Below, piece by piece: positions 49,856 to 60,532 of a DNA stretch of 64,000 nt (within the stretch, counting starts at the first letter, position 1; each line of letters opens with the position of its first letter). The notes under the pieces were generated by a model. It was not told the origin of the DNA. It saw nothing but the letters and a program-made list of their open reading frames with translations, and ran no database searches. Source of the stretch: Strigamia acuminata (Eukaryota > Arthropoda > Chilopoda > Geophilomorpha > Linotaeniidae); NCBI GenBank assembly GCA_949358305.1, contig OX442314.1, forward strand, positions 58,165,369 to 58,229,368. Direction: 5' to 3'. A program made the translations under genes and the position numbers.

Positions 49856-50871
49856 TGTCGCGCTCAACTCTAACCGTCGCTAACTCGTGGGTTGATTACT
49901 TAATTCGACTAACTCACTACCGCTTTGTCTCAAGCGGTTTACCCAAAGAAATGATTACACAGATATAAAAGGTAAAATATAATATAGATTTATTCTGTGG
50001 GACAATATACAGATATATCTTATATATATATATGAAAGGTAGGTAAAAGGTAAATCGGAATGGGTGAAGGGAAATGGAAATGTAAAGGTATGATGAAAGC
50101 TGGCTGGAATCGGCGAGGTCGTCTGTTGTTTCGTTCGCGTCCAAGATGGCGTCGTCGTTGTGGCAACGTGGTGTCGTCTTGGGCCGGCGTGGCAATATGG
50201 CGTCCTCGGCTCGTCTCTGGCTGGTCCTTCGGGCTCACGCTGGTCGGGCGCGAGTGAATGCTTAGTTAAAAGGCTTACTTCGGGCTGTTGTCTAGGTTTT
50301 TGTGTGGTGTCCGGCGATCACACAGCGGCGGACTCTTCTGGCTCCCGGCGGTCACACAGCGGCGGGAACGCTCGTCGTGGTTTTACTGCAGTTTAGGCTT
50401 GTGCGACCGTTTGTCTGCACAACTCGCTAAACTGGAGTGGTTTTTACTATTTCTAGCTGGTGTGCTAAAATAGTGTGGTAATCTTATCTCGCAGGTTACT
50501 CTGCGGAGTTTGACACTGACCAAACGTACTCACGGTAAATTGTCCTTTGTCCTTGGTCAATCCCAGTATATTTACTTGGGCCTGATCTTGTAGGACGACG
50601 GGTTTACGTGTGTTTCTCGTTTGATGGTTGTGTTGGTTCTGCCCGCTCAGTGCAAGGCACATTCCTTTGCACAAAGCGGGGTTGACAGGTGACCAGAATC
50701 ACCCAATGGTGGGGTGGACGAGCCATCCCCACTCCCTCAGGGCAGACGCCTGTCCATTGACTAGATGTCAATGCACTGAGGGAAGGGAGACGCGCTTGCG
50801 GCTCCCCTTACACCCGAAACGAGGTCACGAGAGAAACTCTTCGTTGACCCCGGTCCAGTCGGGTCACAACA
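49856..50871 (-). repeat. Element 3 5' LTR
   Basis: 1016 bp, no visible difference from 40189-41204. The CACT duplication follows at 50872-50875. Confidence 0.95.
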
Positions 50872-51012
50872 CACTTTGTCTCCAAAAGGGAATCCAGCAT
50901 CACATCCATTGCTCATTTTGTGTTATCCACACATAGGTTAGGGCTCAATTAATCGGCGTTGGGGTGAGAGTAGCCCGGATGGACGCGTTGCGCTTGCGCA
51001 GTAGTTTGAACA

Positions 51013-51158
51013 ATGGCGGCTGCGGGGGAAGTACGTTACGCTTTTTGGTTCTGATTTGCGACGATTATAAGCTTAATTTGATTGATTTTTTTCATTTAGG
51101 ATTTGAAGAAACTTTTAGTGTACGATCGTAACTGGCCGGCGATGTCTCAACCGCGAAG
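51013..51158 (+). CDS. First two coding exons of an unidentified host gene
   Basis: Exon 1 coding part 51013-51030 (MAAAGE) ends at donor GTACGT. A 69-bp intron ends with TTTCATTTAG. Exon 2, 51100-51158, continues in phase 0 (DLKKLLVYDRNWPAMSQPR) and ends at donor GTAAAG in phase 2. The ATG sits in a GC-rich stretch with GCGCTTGCGCAG, similar to an NRF1-type housekeeping promoter motif. Agreement of start context, splice sites and phase makes a real gene likely. I do not recognise the protein and could not place the later exons. Element 3 ends 142 bp upstream of the ATG, in opposite orientation. Confidence 0.6.
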
Positions 51159-51573
51159 GTAAAGAAAATACTCGCTTAAAATTCACTCGTGTCTCATATT
51201 TTGTGTTTAAGTCGTGGTTTTATGTGAATTTTTTTACCTTCACTTAATTCGAGTGCTATTGCCGCGTTGGTCGTGTGTGCTAATTCAATGGCAAAGTCTC
51301 GGATCGGGAAGAATTCTGGAATTTTTAGGAAAAATTGGATTTTGTAATTTTTTAAATTCGGAAGACGAAATAACTTAGATGAATTTGATCGATTCAGTTC
51401 ATACTTTTGCTATTTTGTTGCATGACGTGAGGTACTACATTTAAACGTGCCATCTCAATGACTAAAACGAACGAGTGAGTGGTGCGTTTATATTTTTGTA
51501 AACACGGATTGAACAAATATGGTTAAATTGCAACAAAAAATAATTTTTTTTTTGTTTACAAATTGTTTCGCAA

Positions 51574-51700
51574 TCAGATGAAGTGTTCAACGAAAGCAAA
51601 TATTGAGAGACCGGTCCAAATAGCAATAATCGATCTGCTTATGGCAACTAAAAAGGTTGCTTTCATCATTTTCATGACGGATGTTAATACTTATGCCTTA
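51574..51700 (-). pseudogene. DEG/ENaC last-exon remnant (TM2)
   Basis: The minus-strand frame ending at TGA 51574-51576 encodes SIIAIWTGLSIFAFVEHFI, matching the C-terminus encoded at 53534 (SIISIWTGLSIFALIQHLN), including the GLS selectivity-filter triplet. The frame upstream is interrupted by a stop after about 40 codons, so this is a decayed paralogous exon. Confidence 0.6.
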
Positions 51701-53533
51701 GACGTCTGAGCTTATGCCAGATCTCACGTTTAATTCCAACTTGTGTTGATTGATTTCTGAGTTGAAATGGTCCAGTGTGTTTTCCTCTGTGGGCTTGTGT
51801 AATCAATATTTGAATATGATAATGAATTTTAGATCATTAAATTTTTATTCGTGAATTAATTACTACATACACAATTTGTGTGCATTACAAACGTCAATGA
51901 TTTTTTAAACTTAAGTAATAAATACACACAAAAATAATTTGAAGTTTGAATCACATGTTATCAGCAAGAATTTAAGTGTGTATCTACCAATTTACAAGTA
52001 TTTTTTAAATTTATTAGTTTATGTTAGTGTCAAATTTAAAATACATTTCCAGAAGAAGGAATTAATTTGAATAAATTTGCTTGAGAAAAACAAGTGTGGG
52101 GAATAAGTAGTTTTAAACACGAGATTATTAAATAAGCAATACAACACTGGTTTTTACTTATTTGCAAAAATGATTGTGGCATTTAGAAACTCCAATGTGT
52201 TTAATGTGCCATACATTCTTTTTTTCAAACGATTTCTCGTAAATTAATTGAGTGTTTTGTAAGTGCATTACCACAAATAGAATTTTCTGTGCATTAGGAA
52301 ACATCAATAATTTTAACATATGAATAATTTGAATGCATAATTTAAATTTTTTTAATTATTTTGTTTACATTAATGCGAAATGTTGGGTTAAATTGATGTG
52401 CATATTACTCACAAATCTATTTAGAACAGAAGGAATACATTTAAACTCGTTTACTTGACTAAAAGAAGCAAGTACGAGCTAAAGTCAGTTTAAAAATTAA
52501 AAGTACAATGTCACACAAGATTAGATTAGATTAGATTAGATTAGATTAGAATTATCAATAATTTTTTAATCATAACAATAATTAGAATGCATGTTTTCAA
52601 TAAGAACTGAACTGTTTCAATCATTTTTTTTAAATATCTTAGCTTACAATGGGTGAAATGTATGTGCACATTGGACACACAAAACCATTTAGAGATGAAG
52701 AAACAATAACAATTTTTCTTGAGCAAAACACAGTATGGGCTAAAGATGGTTTAAATAAGCTTTGTATGCATACTCTAACTTACGACAAGGATGTCCCCAC
52801 TCCCATTGGCCGAGCCATTTCATCTGTGTAGTGCTACAAAAAAGTAAGGCAAAACACCTGAATTGCATTGATAAAACAACCAATAAACAATTCAATAATT
52901 GTTTGCTTTTCTAACAAAACAACCAATAAACTGAACAAACGTGTATGTTGAAATGAAAACAACATAAAACTGTATCTTACAAATGGAAAAAATGATCGTT
53001 TATTTAACCAGAATTTGCATTTTTAGTAATTTTAAAACACGAACTACCGTATTGCATCATCGCATTATTTTGTTCCGCACAGCCGTGAGAATTCACTTTG
53101 TGAATACTGATAGTACAAGAGAGGAAATTGATGCATTTTGTCGCCTCAGTTGACAGGTTTTTAACAATGCAGAGGGACAAATCTTAGTTTGCACTTACTA
53201 CGCCTTAACCCCGGGACACTTAAAAGTAAACAGAGTGATTGAAATTACATTCATGAGCAAAAACTGTGGACAAATGTGAAAAAATGGCCACGAAATGCTT
53301 AGTAACAATTAGAATGTATGGAATTCAGGTGATTAGTTTGCAGTGAAAGAACTACCAGTAGATCATTTTTGAAGTGTACAAGAATGCATTTTGATGTAGT
53401 ACATTTGAATTACGAAATGCAAAAGAGCCAATGTAAAACTATCTACATGAGTGCTTTTGTTAGAACAAACAGGTTTAAAAAGTAAAAAGAAAAGTATTTT
53501 TTTGTACTAATAATTACGTGGTTTAGTTTGCAA
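51701..53533. other. AT-rich noncoding sequence
   Basis: No convincing coding exon. It may hold introns of the plus-strand gene starting at 51013. A 60-codon frame near 52649 has no splice support. Confidence 0.35.
52518..52551 (+). repeat. (GATTA)n microsatellite
   Basis: About six to seven perfect copies of the pentanucleotide GATTA. Confidence 0.9.
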
Positions 53534-53867
53534 TCAATTGAGATGTTGAATGAGAGCAAAAATTGAGAGACCGGTCCAAATGGAAATAATCGATCCAATT
53601 TGACACAACAATTTGACAGTGCTAATTTTCTCTTCCTCTTTAATTATTTCTCGGATATCGCTTTCAACTTTAAATACATAGCTGTTAGGATTAATCTCGT
53701 GTTTTTTTACTTGAGGTATGAATATTGTCTCTTGACAGCGGTTTGGACAGGAACAGTGTGTGTGTGGATTCGTCTTGAATAGTGTCTCCAAATATATGTT
53801 GTGAGTGAGTTTAGCAGTTTCTTGAGTCAAGCAGAGTGATAGATTACTTTTCTCCATAAATGGCAAT
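53534..53867 (-). CDS. DEG/ENaC channel, last exon
   Basis: The exon begins after acceptor TGTTAG (first base 53867) and ends at a stop at 53534. It encodes the C-terminal part of a pickpocket-like sodium channel: LPFMEKSNLSLC, the Cys-rich CSCPNRCQETIF, and the second membrane segment LLCQIGSIISIWTGLSIFALIQ with the G-x-S selectivity filter (GLS). DEG/ENaC subunits form trimeric, usually amiloride-sensitive sodium channels in the plasma membrane. It is probably the final exon of the second channel domain begun in the exon at 57945-58695. The intervening extracellular-domain exons were not identified. Confidence 0.75.
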
Positions 53868-53929
53868 CTAACAATACAACAGATTTTGGACAAGTTAATG
53901 TTTTTGCATTAAGCCTAAGCTTATCATTT

Positions 53930-54255
53930 CCCCCCCCCCGAATATAACGGCATACAGCACCAACACCATTGCATATATGAAGTGCTGTTCTAATCGAATT
54001 ATTTGAAAACATTTTAAAAGGCGGGTTTTTGAATAAATTTGCATATACCGGTATTAACGTTTTGTTGTTTTCGGGGGAAGATAGTATCGTATTCGCAAGC
54101 TGATTGCGGGCTAACGTTCGAATCCTGTGGCTTTCAAAATGGCAGCGCCCATTAACAATGACTTGAAAACGTGGGCAGGGAAAAAATTGATAGAAAATAA
54201 AGAAAAGCTAAGAAATAAAGGAAATTTTTAAAAATCCCAAATACAAAATACAAAA

Positions 54256-54290
<35 letters not shown>

Positions 54291-57157
54291 ACTAATATTT
54301 TTTTAAATTGCCTTTGCTTTGAATCAAAGGATTACAGTATGTCAACTAGACAATCGGTCGGAGCCAATTTAGTATGCTTCAGTTAACCGCGCATAGTTGA
54401 ATGGTCTGGGGGGATAGTTGAACTGCAGACGCCAGTTATTCCCATATTTCCTGTCCACATGTCACAACTTCACAAGTTTGTTTGGTGATTCTCGTTCAAT
54501 TGGCGCCGATGAATTGTTTCCAAACCACCCAGACTGCTCAGTTGTGAGTACCTTGCAAATTCTGTTACTTTTCTTCACTTTGTGCTGAATTCAATTGACA
54601 GATGGAAACCAATGCGTTGAGATTGAAAACATACGTACTGGCATTTGAATGGTTGCTCCTGTAGTTTGTCTGCATAACATTTGGCTTCGCATGCTGAAAC
54701 TCGGTTGTTTGTTGCACAAGGGCTTTTTGGAGTATTCAGTCGAACCAACTAGAAATGATTAATTAATGTTTCAATATCAGTGCGTTTTGTGTAAGCACAC
54801 TCTACTCTGTGTAGCCCAGAAGTATTGTGCAGTCTATAAACCGTCTGAACAAATGGCATATGTCCGGACTAGAGAAGTAGAGAGAGTTAAAAAAGTAATC
54901 TTCCCTACATTAAAACAATTGGAAAATATATGCTAAAATGAGTTTGGATGCAAGAAGCAATACAAATGAATATAAACACCAGGACAAACGCTAGATTCGC
55001 AAAGGTTGAAATCCGAATTTTCCGCTAAGGGATAATGTGCACGTACATCATTCATGTAGGTGCACATTACGTGACATATCAGCACATTACATAACTTTTT
55101 TCAGTATAAAATCGATACGGTATTGTTTTATGTCCGCACCATTCAGTGATTTTTCTCTATACGAGACGCATTGCTTTGTCCGGAGTCCGGAACAGAGAGC
55201 TGTCTGGGCTGCGAAGCAAATTTGCCCTTGCTGACTATTGTTTGGGACCGGGTGGGTCCCTGCCAACTAGTCTGGACGGCGCTAGGTCTGGGCTACACAG
55301 AGTACATTTTACTATAAACACAACCGATTGACGAGAAATATCGACAATAATCCAATTCGAGTCGGATAGGTAGAAAATATATTTTGGGTGAAAGATTTGA
55401 TTCTGCGGTAGAATGAAGGTCTGGAATAAATTAAATTATATTAAATTAACCCAGTGGAATGGAAACGGAAAACACAAACGATCTTACTGCTCGATCCACT
55501 TTGAATTTGGGCTTGGCGACAGTTGAATACCATAAAAACATTGTATCCTCTGAATTATATGGTTGATCAACTGTAACAATTCAGAAGTTAGTGCAAAACA
55601 ATACCAATAGTTTCTTGTACAGTAAACCCAATTCTATTTTTAAAGGCTTTTATTTAACTTGACATGACTGTGTGTTTCGAGGGTATGAGGGTACGGCGTA
55701 GGGTGGAATCTCATACACCCTGTGAGATTCCACTTGGGAGTCAGCTGGAATCTGGAATCTGGAATCTCATGGAATCTGCTTCAATCCTAATTGATTCCAA
55801 TTTAACTCACCAGGGTTTGTACGTGGAGAACTGAATCCAACTGAATTTGCAAGTTTCTTTATTCTAAAATACAAAATACAAAAGTACAGTGACAAGTGAG
55901 CGGGTTTTCATCAAATTCCAAAAGGCAATAATAGAAAAAGCCAAAGTGAATTGATGAAAAACTAAATTGTTGTTTTTATCATATTGTAATTGTTGTACGT
56001 TATCAGTTTCAATTTTTGGCCCTTTTCACATTTTACACCGTTATCTTACTTGTTTAATCCAAGATTCAGCTTCAACCTGCTAAATTGTCAACTGATGACG
56101 TCATGCTTTGTATTTGGGGCCACTGGTTTTGTCGCGCGTATTGTAATTATTGTTACATATCATAACTACAACAATTTAGTTCTTCATCAATTAACTTTGG
56201 GTTTTATAACGTACGTAATGGGTTACGAATCTGGATCGCTATAGAATAAAGAATGTTCACTCTCAAGATTTTAGCAAAAGTACATTGTTAAGTTTTCACC
56301 AAGATGGCGGGACACTACAGGTTTTTAAATCACTCACTGCACTTGACCTTTAAATTTGAAGGAAAATTATTTCCATTAATTGTAATTCTCTATGAAATTT
56401 TAGAAAATTCGGCTTTTTTGGTGTCTAGGAATTATTTAACGATCTAGAACCAATCACATATTTATTTATCCAGGTAGACAGCCTATTTTTCTACATTTTT
56501 TACAAGGTTTTTTCTGCAGCTTATCTATCACGTAAAAACAGAATTAGGTCTACTGTATTTGTTTCTACCTCTTTTATGCTTTCTGCAGACTCCAAAAACT
56601 GTTGAAACACATGTGCTGTTGAACTACAAAAAAATCTTCTAAGTGAAAAGGCCATTAATTTACAGAATACTCTGTTAAACTAATAAGTCTGTAAGTTTGT
56701 AGTGGTGTTTTATCAATACAGAGTATATTAATCGTGAGGAGTCTCTGTGTACGTGTTTGTGTCTGTCTGACCTCTATCTTTTCCGAAACCAGTGGACAGA
56801 TTTTGAATTTGAAAAGTGCAATGGACAGCTCTATCTCGATACCAAGAGGGGGTGGATACTGGATACTTTTCACATTTATTGCATTCATATTAATTCAAAT
56901 ATTAATATTTATATTAACGCTAATATGCTAGTATTACTAAATACAATAAATTAAATGCATCAAAATTAAGATTAAGCTAACCACAAGCTTACGAGCGAAC
57001 CTCGCAATGCCACAACATAACCAATAACAATGCGCTCTGATACAGTTTTTACTTCTCTCACCACAGACCAACACTGATACCAAACACACAAACAAACGCC
57101 AACAACAACTCCCAATGCCAATCTTGCTGGGATGTAGTCTACGTTGCTGCATAGTAC
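53930..57157. other. Presumed intron/intergenic DNA
   Basis: About 3.2 kb without a recognisable exon. It should contain the missing extracellular-domain exons of the channel if the gene is intact. A minus-strand frame at 56655-56888 (IQYPPPLGIEIELS...) is open, but I could not tie it to the channel. Confidence 0.35.
54252..54293 (+). repeat. (AATA)n microsatellite
   Basis: About ten copies of AATA. Confidence 0.9.
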
Positions 57158-57429
57158 TACCGTACCGCCCCGTTTAATAGCCCGGGCGTTTAATTCTGTT
57201 TTTGACTCACTCCGCCCGGCGCCAATTTGAAACCCGGCACTTATTCGGCGCATACGCGAAAAATGACTGATTTTTGGTGATAAATGCCAATGGTGATTTT
57301 TCCGTTAAAATCACCAATTTTTTGCAAAAGTAGGTGATTTTACCTGACCCGGTGCTTATTTAGGGCCGGCGTCAATTTCCGAAATCGCTGCTTAAATGAA
57401 TCCCGGCTATTAAATGGGGCGGTACGGTA
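57158..57429. mobile_element. MITE with ~30-bp terminal inverted repeats
   Basis: Starts TACCGTACCGCCCCGTTTAA and ends with its near-perfect inverse (TTAAATGGGGCGGTACGGTA). TAC lies directly on both sides; a TA duplication inside the terminal repeats is the alternative reading. The 272-bp unit has no coding capacity, so it is a miniature DNA transposon. A TA duplication would point to a Tc1/mariner/pogo-type parent. Confidence 0.75.
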
Positions 57430-57668
57430 TACATTTTTTTTAACACGGCTCTCTTTGGATTTCTTAGTTGTAACAACCTATTCCATTTTTTCCACGTTTA
57501 CCCCTGCAGAAGTCTACGACAGCAAATAGAATTATGTAGTCGTGCGCTATTTTTAAACCTTTTTTAGGTGCAATAGCCAAAAGAATAGACTTGTTACATT
57601 TTTTAATTTAAAAACTAAGCATGAAGTAAAACAAACTAAATGGAGCTTTAACTAAATGGAACGTATAC

Positions 57669-57807
57669 CAAAACGACAACATATTTCACCCTTACAATTG
57701 CACCGAAGGAAAAAATTGTGCGAAATGCTATACATTTTCGAATGCATTAATTCGGCAAATCTCAAAATATTTTTAAAAATATATTTTTGAACCAAATAGT
57801 CTGTTTC
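57669..57807 (-). CDS. DEG/ENaC channel, exon after TM1 of second domain
   Basis: Acceptor TTTCAAACAG precedes 57807, and the donor GTATAC follows 57669. The product continues in phase 0 from the exon at 57945 (SAAD then ETDYLVQKYIF) and carries the post-TM1 element FLRCNCKGEICCRF, similar to the C-x-F-x-G-x-x-C motif near the start of the DEG/ENaC extracellular domain. It ends in phase 1. Confidence 0.65.
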
Positions 57808-57944
57808 CTGTTTGAAATACAATTGACACGTCAAGATGTGCGGAGGGGAATCAGGAGGATGAGTTCAAAACCAGGGAAGATATATTGCATGTCATGAAAC
57901 ATAAGGATAAAATATACAAGTACTAGATTTTAAATTTCACTTAC

Positions 57945-58695
57945 ATCGGCTGCAGAAATATCGCACTCTGAGGCGGCTTTCCATAATTTGAGTGGATCGT
58001 TTGCGTATTTAGTTGACGGATGAAGTAAGTCAAAGAGCTGGAAACTACGAGCATCAATTTTCTGTCGTTCAACAAAATCCTCTTTAGCTTTTAATATTTC
58101 GTCAGTTTCTGTACAAATGATGACGAGTGGAAGATGAATTATTTTGTCTCTGACGAGAGTAATCGTTTTGACGAGTGGATAATCAAAGTAAGAATTAATT
58201 GAAATGTAAATTTGGTGAATGGAGATAAAAATTAGAAATAGCAGCACGACATTTTTCAATTTATTTCTTTTATCGGGCGTTTTCTGCTTTTCTTTTAGTA
58301 TTTCTTGAATTTTATTTTGCAACTGGCGATCTTTGCTTTTCCTTTTTTTGTACACAATTAGAAGCATTTTGCAGCACTGAACAAATATTTCCACGAGTAT
58401 TAAACATGACATTCCAAAATATAGTCCGATGTTTCCGCCAATGTCACATAGTAAAGTGATGATGTCGTAAGAATGTCGTTCTTGCAATGTCCGAACGTAA
58501 TTATTCACAACAAAGATTTCGACAATAGTCTCCTTCTCAGAATGAGGTACATCATCACGGTGCATGCTGAGCTGTGTCACTTTACATACTTCAAGACATT
58601 TGCAGTTGCGGTAAGCAGAAATCCACTTGCTGCGTTGTTTTCGCTGATAAGTGTTATTGCATTCTGGTAGGTTTCGTGCATCATGAAACGGATAT
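57945..58695 (-). CDS. DEG/ENaC exon: TM2 of one domain joined to TM1 of the next
   Basis: The exon starts after acceptor GATTTCAG and ends at donor GTAAGT (57944-57939). It begins with the Cys-rich end of an ASC ectodomain (YPFHDARNLPECNNTYQ, YRNCKCLEVCKVTQ). The second membrane segment follows, LLCDIGGNIGLYFGMSCLILVEI, with filter triplet GMS. After about 50 Lys-rich cytoplasmic residues comes another membrane segment, NVVLLFLIFISIHQIYISI, then YFDYPLVKTITL and LPLVIICTE, the hallmark of the TM1-ectodomain start of a second channel domain. There is no stop between them, so the two domains are encoded in one polypeptide. Confidence 0.8.
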
Positions 58696-58849
58696 CTGAA
58701 ATCGAAATTAGTACTGTATTACTTTAGTGTGTCCAGTAACTATTGTGATCAAAGAAGTTAATGAACAACACACGGCTTTAGTATGTGTGAGTCTAGAGCG
58801 AACGATTTGTTTGTTAAACTAAATAGACTGCCTTACTCTTTTTACTACC

Positions 58850-59100
58850 CTGGTTATATACAGGGTGTCCCAAATGAACGAAGCCAGTCAAATAACAAAA
58901 AGGCCATTTGAGTGAGATGAATGAAACGAATGTAGTACTAGTAAACTAAGTGAGGGCATTTCAAAAATGTGAAAAAATTTGACCTCTGACCTTTTCTTCA
59001 AGGTCATTCCATTTCTAACTTTTAAACTAAGACTGGTAGAACAAAATTCTCAATTGAAAAAAGAAAGAGCACCTTCTGTTTAATAGAATATCCAGATATA
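58850..59100. repeat. Possible dispersed-repeat end
   Basis: TATACAGGGTGTCCCAAA followed by a TGACC/AAGGTCA-containing stretch resembles the ends of common invertebrate DNA transposons. No matching opposite end was found nearby. Confidence 0.3.
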
Positions 59101-59316
59101 CCCAGATATACCCAGATAACCCCTAGTCGTCGTATCGACGTAACATGTGGAAGGGGGGACGAGGGCGAGACCTGCCCAATAATAGTAAACGCAGGTGCGA
59201 CGTAGAGTTGAGGGAAAGGTCCTTAGTTGGCATTCCCGAGGCTCACAGGATTATTAATTACAACGTTTAAATAAACAGCCTATCTGGATATTGTTTGATT
59301 AGAACTAAAAATATAC

Positions 59317-59405
59317 CTGCAAGTCATAACTCTCCTGAGACAATGCAGCCAACATCCTTGTAAATTGTCATCGCAAGGATTTCGCTTACTGTTGATGAAG
59401 TGATA
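59317..59405 (-). CDS. DEG/ENaC channel, 89-bp exon
   Basis: Acceptor TTTTTTTCAG before 59405, donor GTATAT after 59317. It encodes YHFINSKRNPCDDNLQGC and WLHCLRRVMTC, and its last two bases plus the first base of the next exon give Arg, in phase with YPFHDARN at 58695. The Cys pattern fits the thumb/Cys-rich region of the DEG/ENaC ectodomain. Confidence 0.65.
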
Positions 59406-59466
59406 CTGAAAAAAACATGCTACAGTTAAATTAGACTATTACACGTTAGATGCAATAATTTCAAGA

Positions 59467-59493
59467 ACGTGTGAAATAACTTATTTCACACGT
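59467..59493. repeat. Perfect 27-bp palindrome
   Basis: Arms ACGTGTGAAATAA and TTATTTCACACGT around a single central C. It overlaps the start of the larger palindrome by two bases. Confidence 0.9.
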
Positions 59494-59554
59494 GCTGTTT
59501 AGGAAAATAATTTCTCTTATTTCAAATAAGAGAAATTATTTTCCTAAACAGCAC
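59492..59554. repeat. Perfect 63-bp palindrome
   Basis: Two perfect 31-bp arms (starting GTGCTGTTTAGGAAAATAAT) around a single C at 59523. It lies upstream of the channel exon, in intron or flank. Confidence 0.9.
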
Positions 59555-59599
59555 TGAAACATACACAGTAAGAATGTATCTTTGATGTGTTTTGCAATT

Positions 59600-60532
59600 C
59601 AGATACCCAAGTAACATCCGAAGGAATATTCGGGGCCTAATATTGCATGAATATGACAAAGATTTGAATCTGGTTCACTTTAACGACCACATTTTAGCGA
59701 CTCCATTTTAGCGACGCCGCAATAGCTAAAATGGCCCGAGCGCTGAAGTTGTCACGATTAATTCTGGATGGAATAATTAATTCTAACAATATCGCGCAAA
59801 AGCTAATTTGGCGCAATAGGTTTGGGCGAAGTTCGTAGACTCTCTTAAACAATTGTCTCTTTCAAATGTGGACATCCGGAGACTCAAAGAATCTAAGCTC
59901 GCGTTTGACTAACATTATTTATATTAGACAGTTTCCTCACTTACGACGGGTGTTGTAGACGTAAAATAATGAGATGCACGGTGATATGAACCCCAGGGTG
60001 GAAAGGGATATCAACGAGCAGTGAAAAATATAAAATGTCGGCATGAAATGAGAGCAATAGGGTTAAATATGAAGTAGCGCTTGTTTAAGGCGCAAAATAA
60101 TAGCTAACATTCTTCTAAAGTAATCTAAGGGAGGTGTTGCCTGTTAGAGGACAGAAGGAGAAGTGATTTTAGATAGGCAAACAGGAAACAAGTAACCTTA
60201 GTCACATGACTGGTCAGTTGGATAGGAGAATGGGGGTGGAAGGTGTAAATGAAGATCTGATTGTTGGAAATAATAGTATGCGTGAAGGAGTTGTTTGCGC
60301 ATCTATTAACAGAAGATGAGTCAAGGAGATGAGTCATTAAGAACAGATGAAATTGGAAAATAATATAAGAAATAAAACTGGGTCAGTTTAAATGAAAAAG
60401 GCGGGTGGGTAGGTCTGCCCGTGACAAAGTGAACGTCGATAAAAATCTTATATAAAAATCTGATAAATTTAATCAAAATTATCCCAAAATCTAGTAAATT
60501 AAATCAAAAATATCCCAAAATATGTTAAAGTG
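59600..60532. other. Noncoding, no gene seen
   Basis: Between the known channel exons and the LTR at 60533. Earlier exons of the channel gene might lie here, but none was recognised. Confidence 0.35.

Larger units (their letters stand above)
40189..50871 (-). mobile_element. Element 3: intact Ty3/Gypsy LTR retrotransposon
   Basis: 10,683 bp with two 1016-bp LTRs in which I see no difference, flanked by CACT (40185-40188 and 50872-50875). Order on the minus strand: LTR, 2-nt spacer, tRNA-Pro primer site, gag, pol with a C-terminal ORF3-like extension, polypurine tract, LTR. Both genes are open throughout. It is the best candidate for an active autonomous element here. Confidence 0.95.

Noticed and set aside
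52649-52831. 60-codon ATG frame as a later exon of the gene at 51013
   Set aside because: No acceptor in the right phase and no recognisable protein features.
54100-54140. GTTCGAATCC-like tRNA T-arm
   Set aside because: No matching acceptor, D or anticodon arms nearby.
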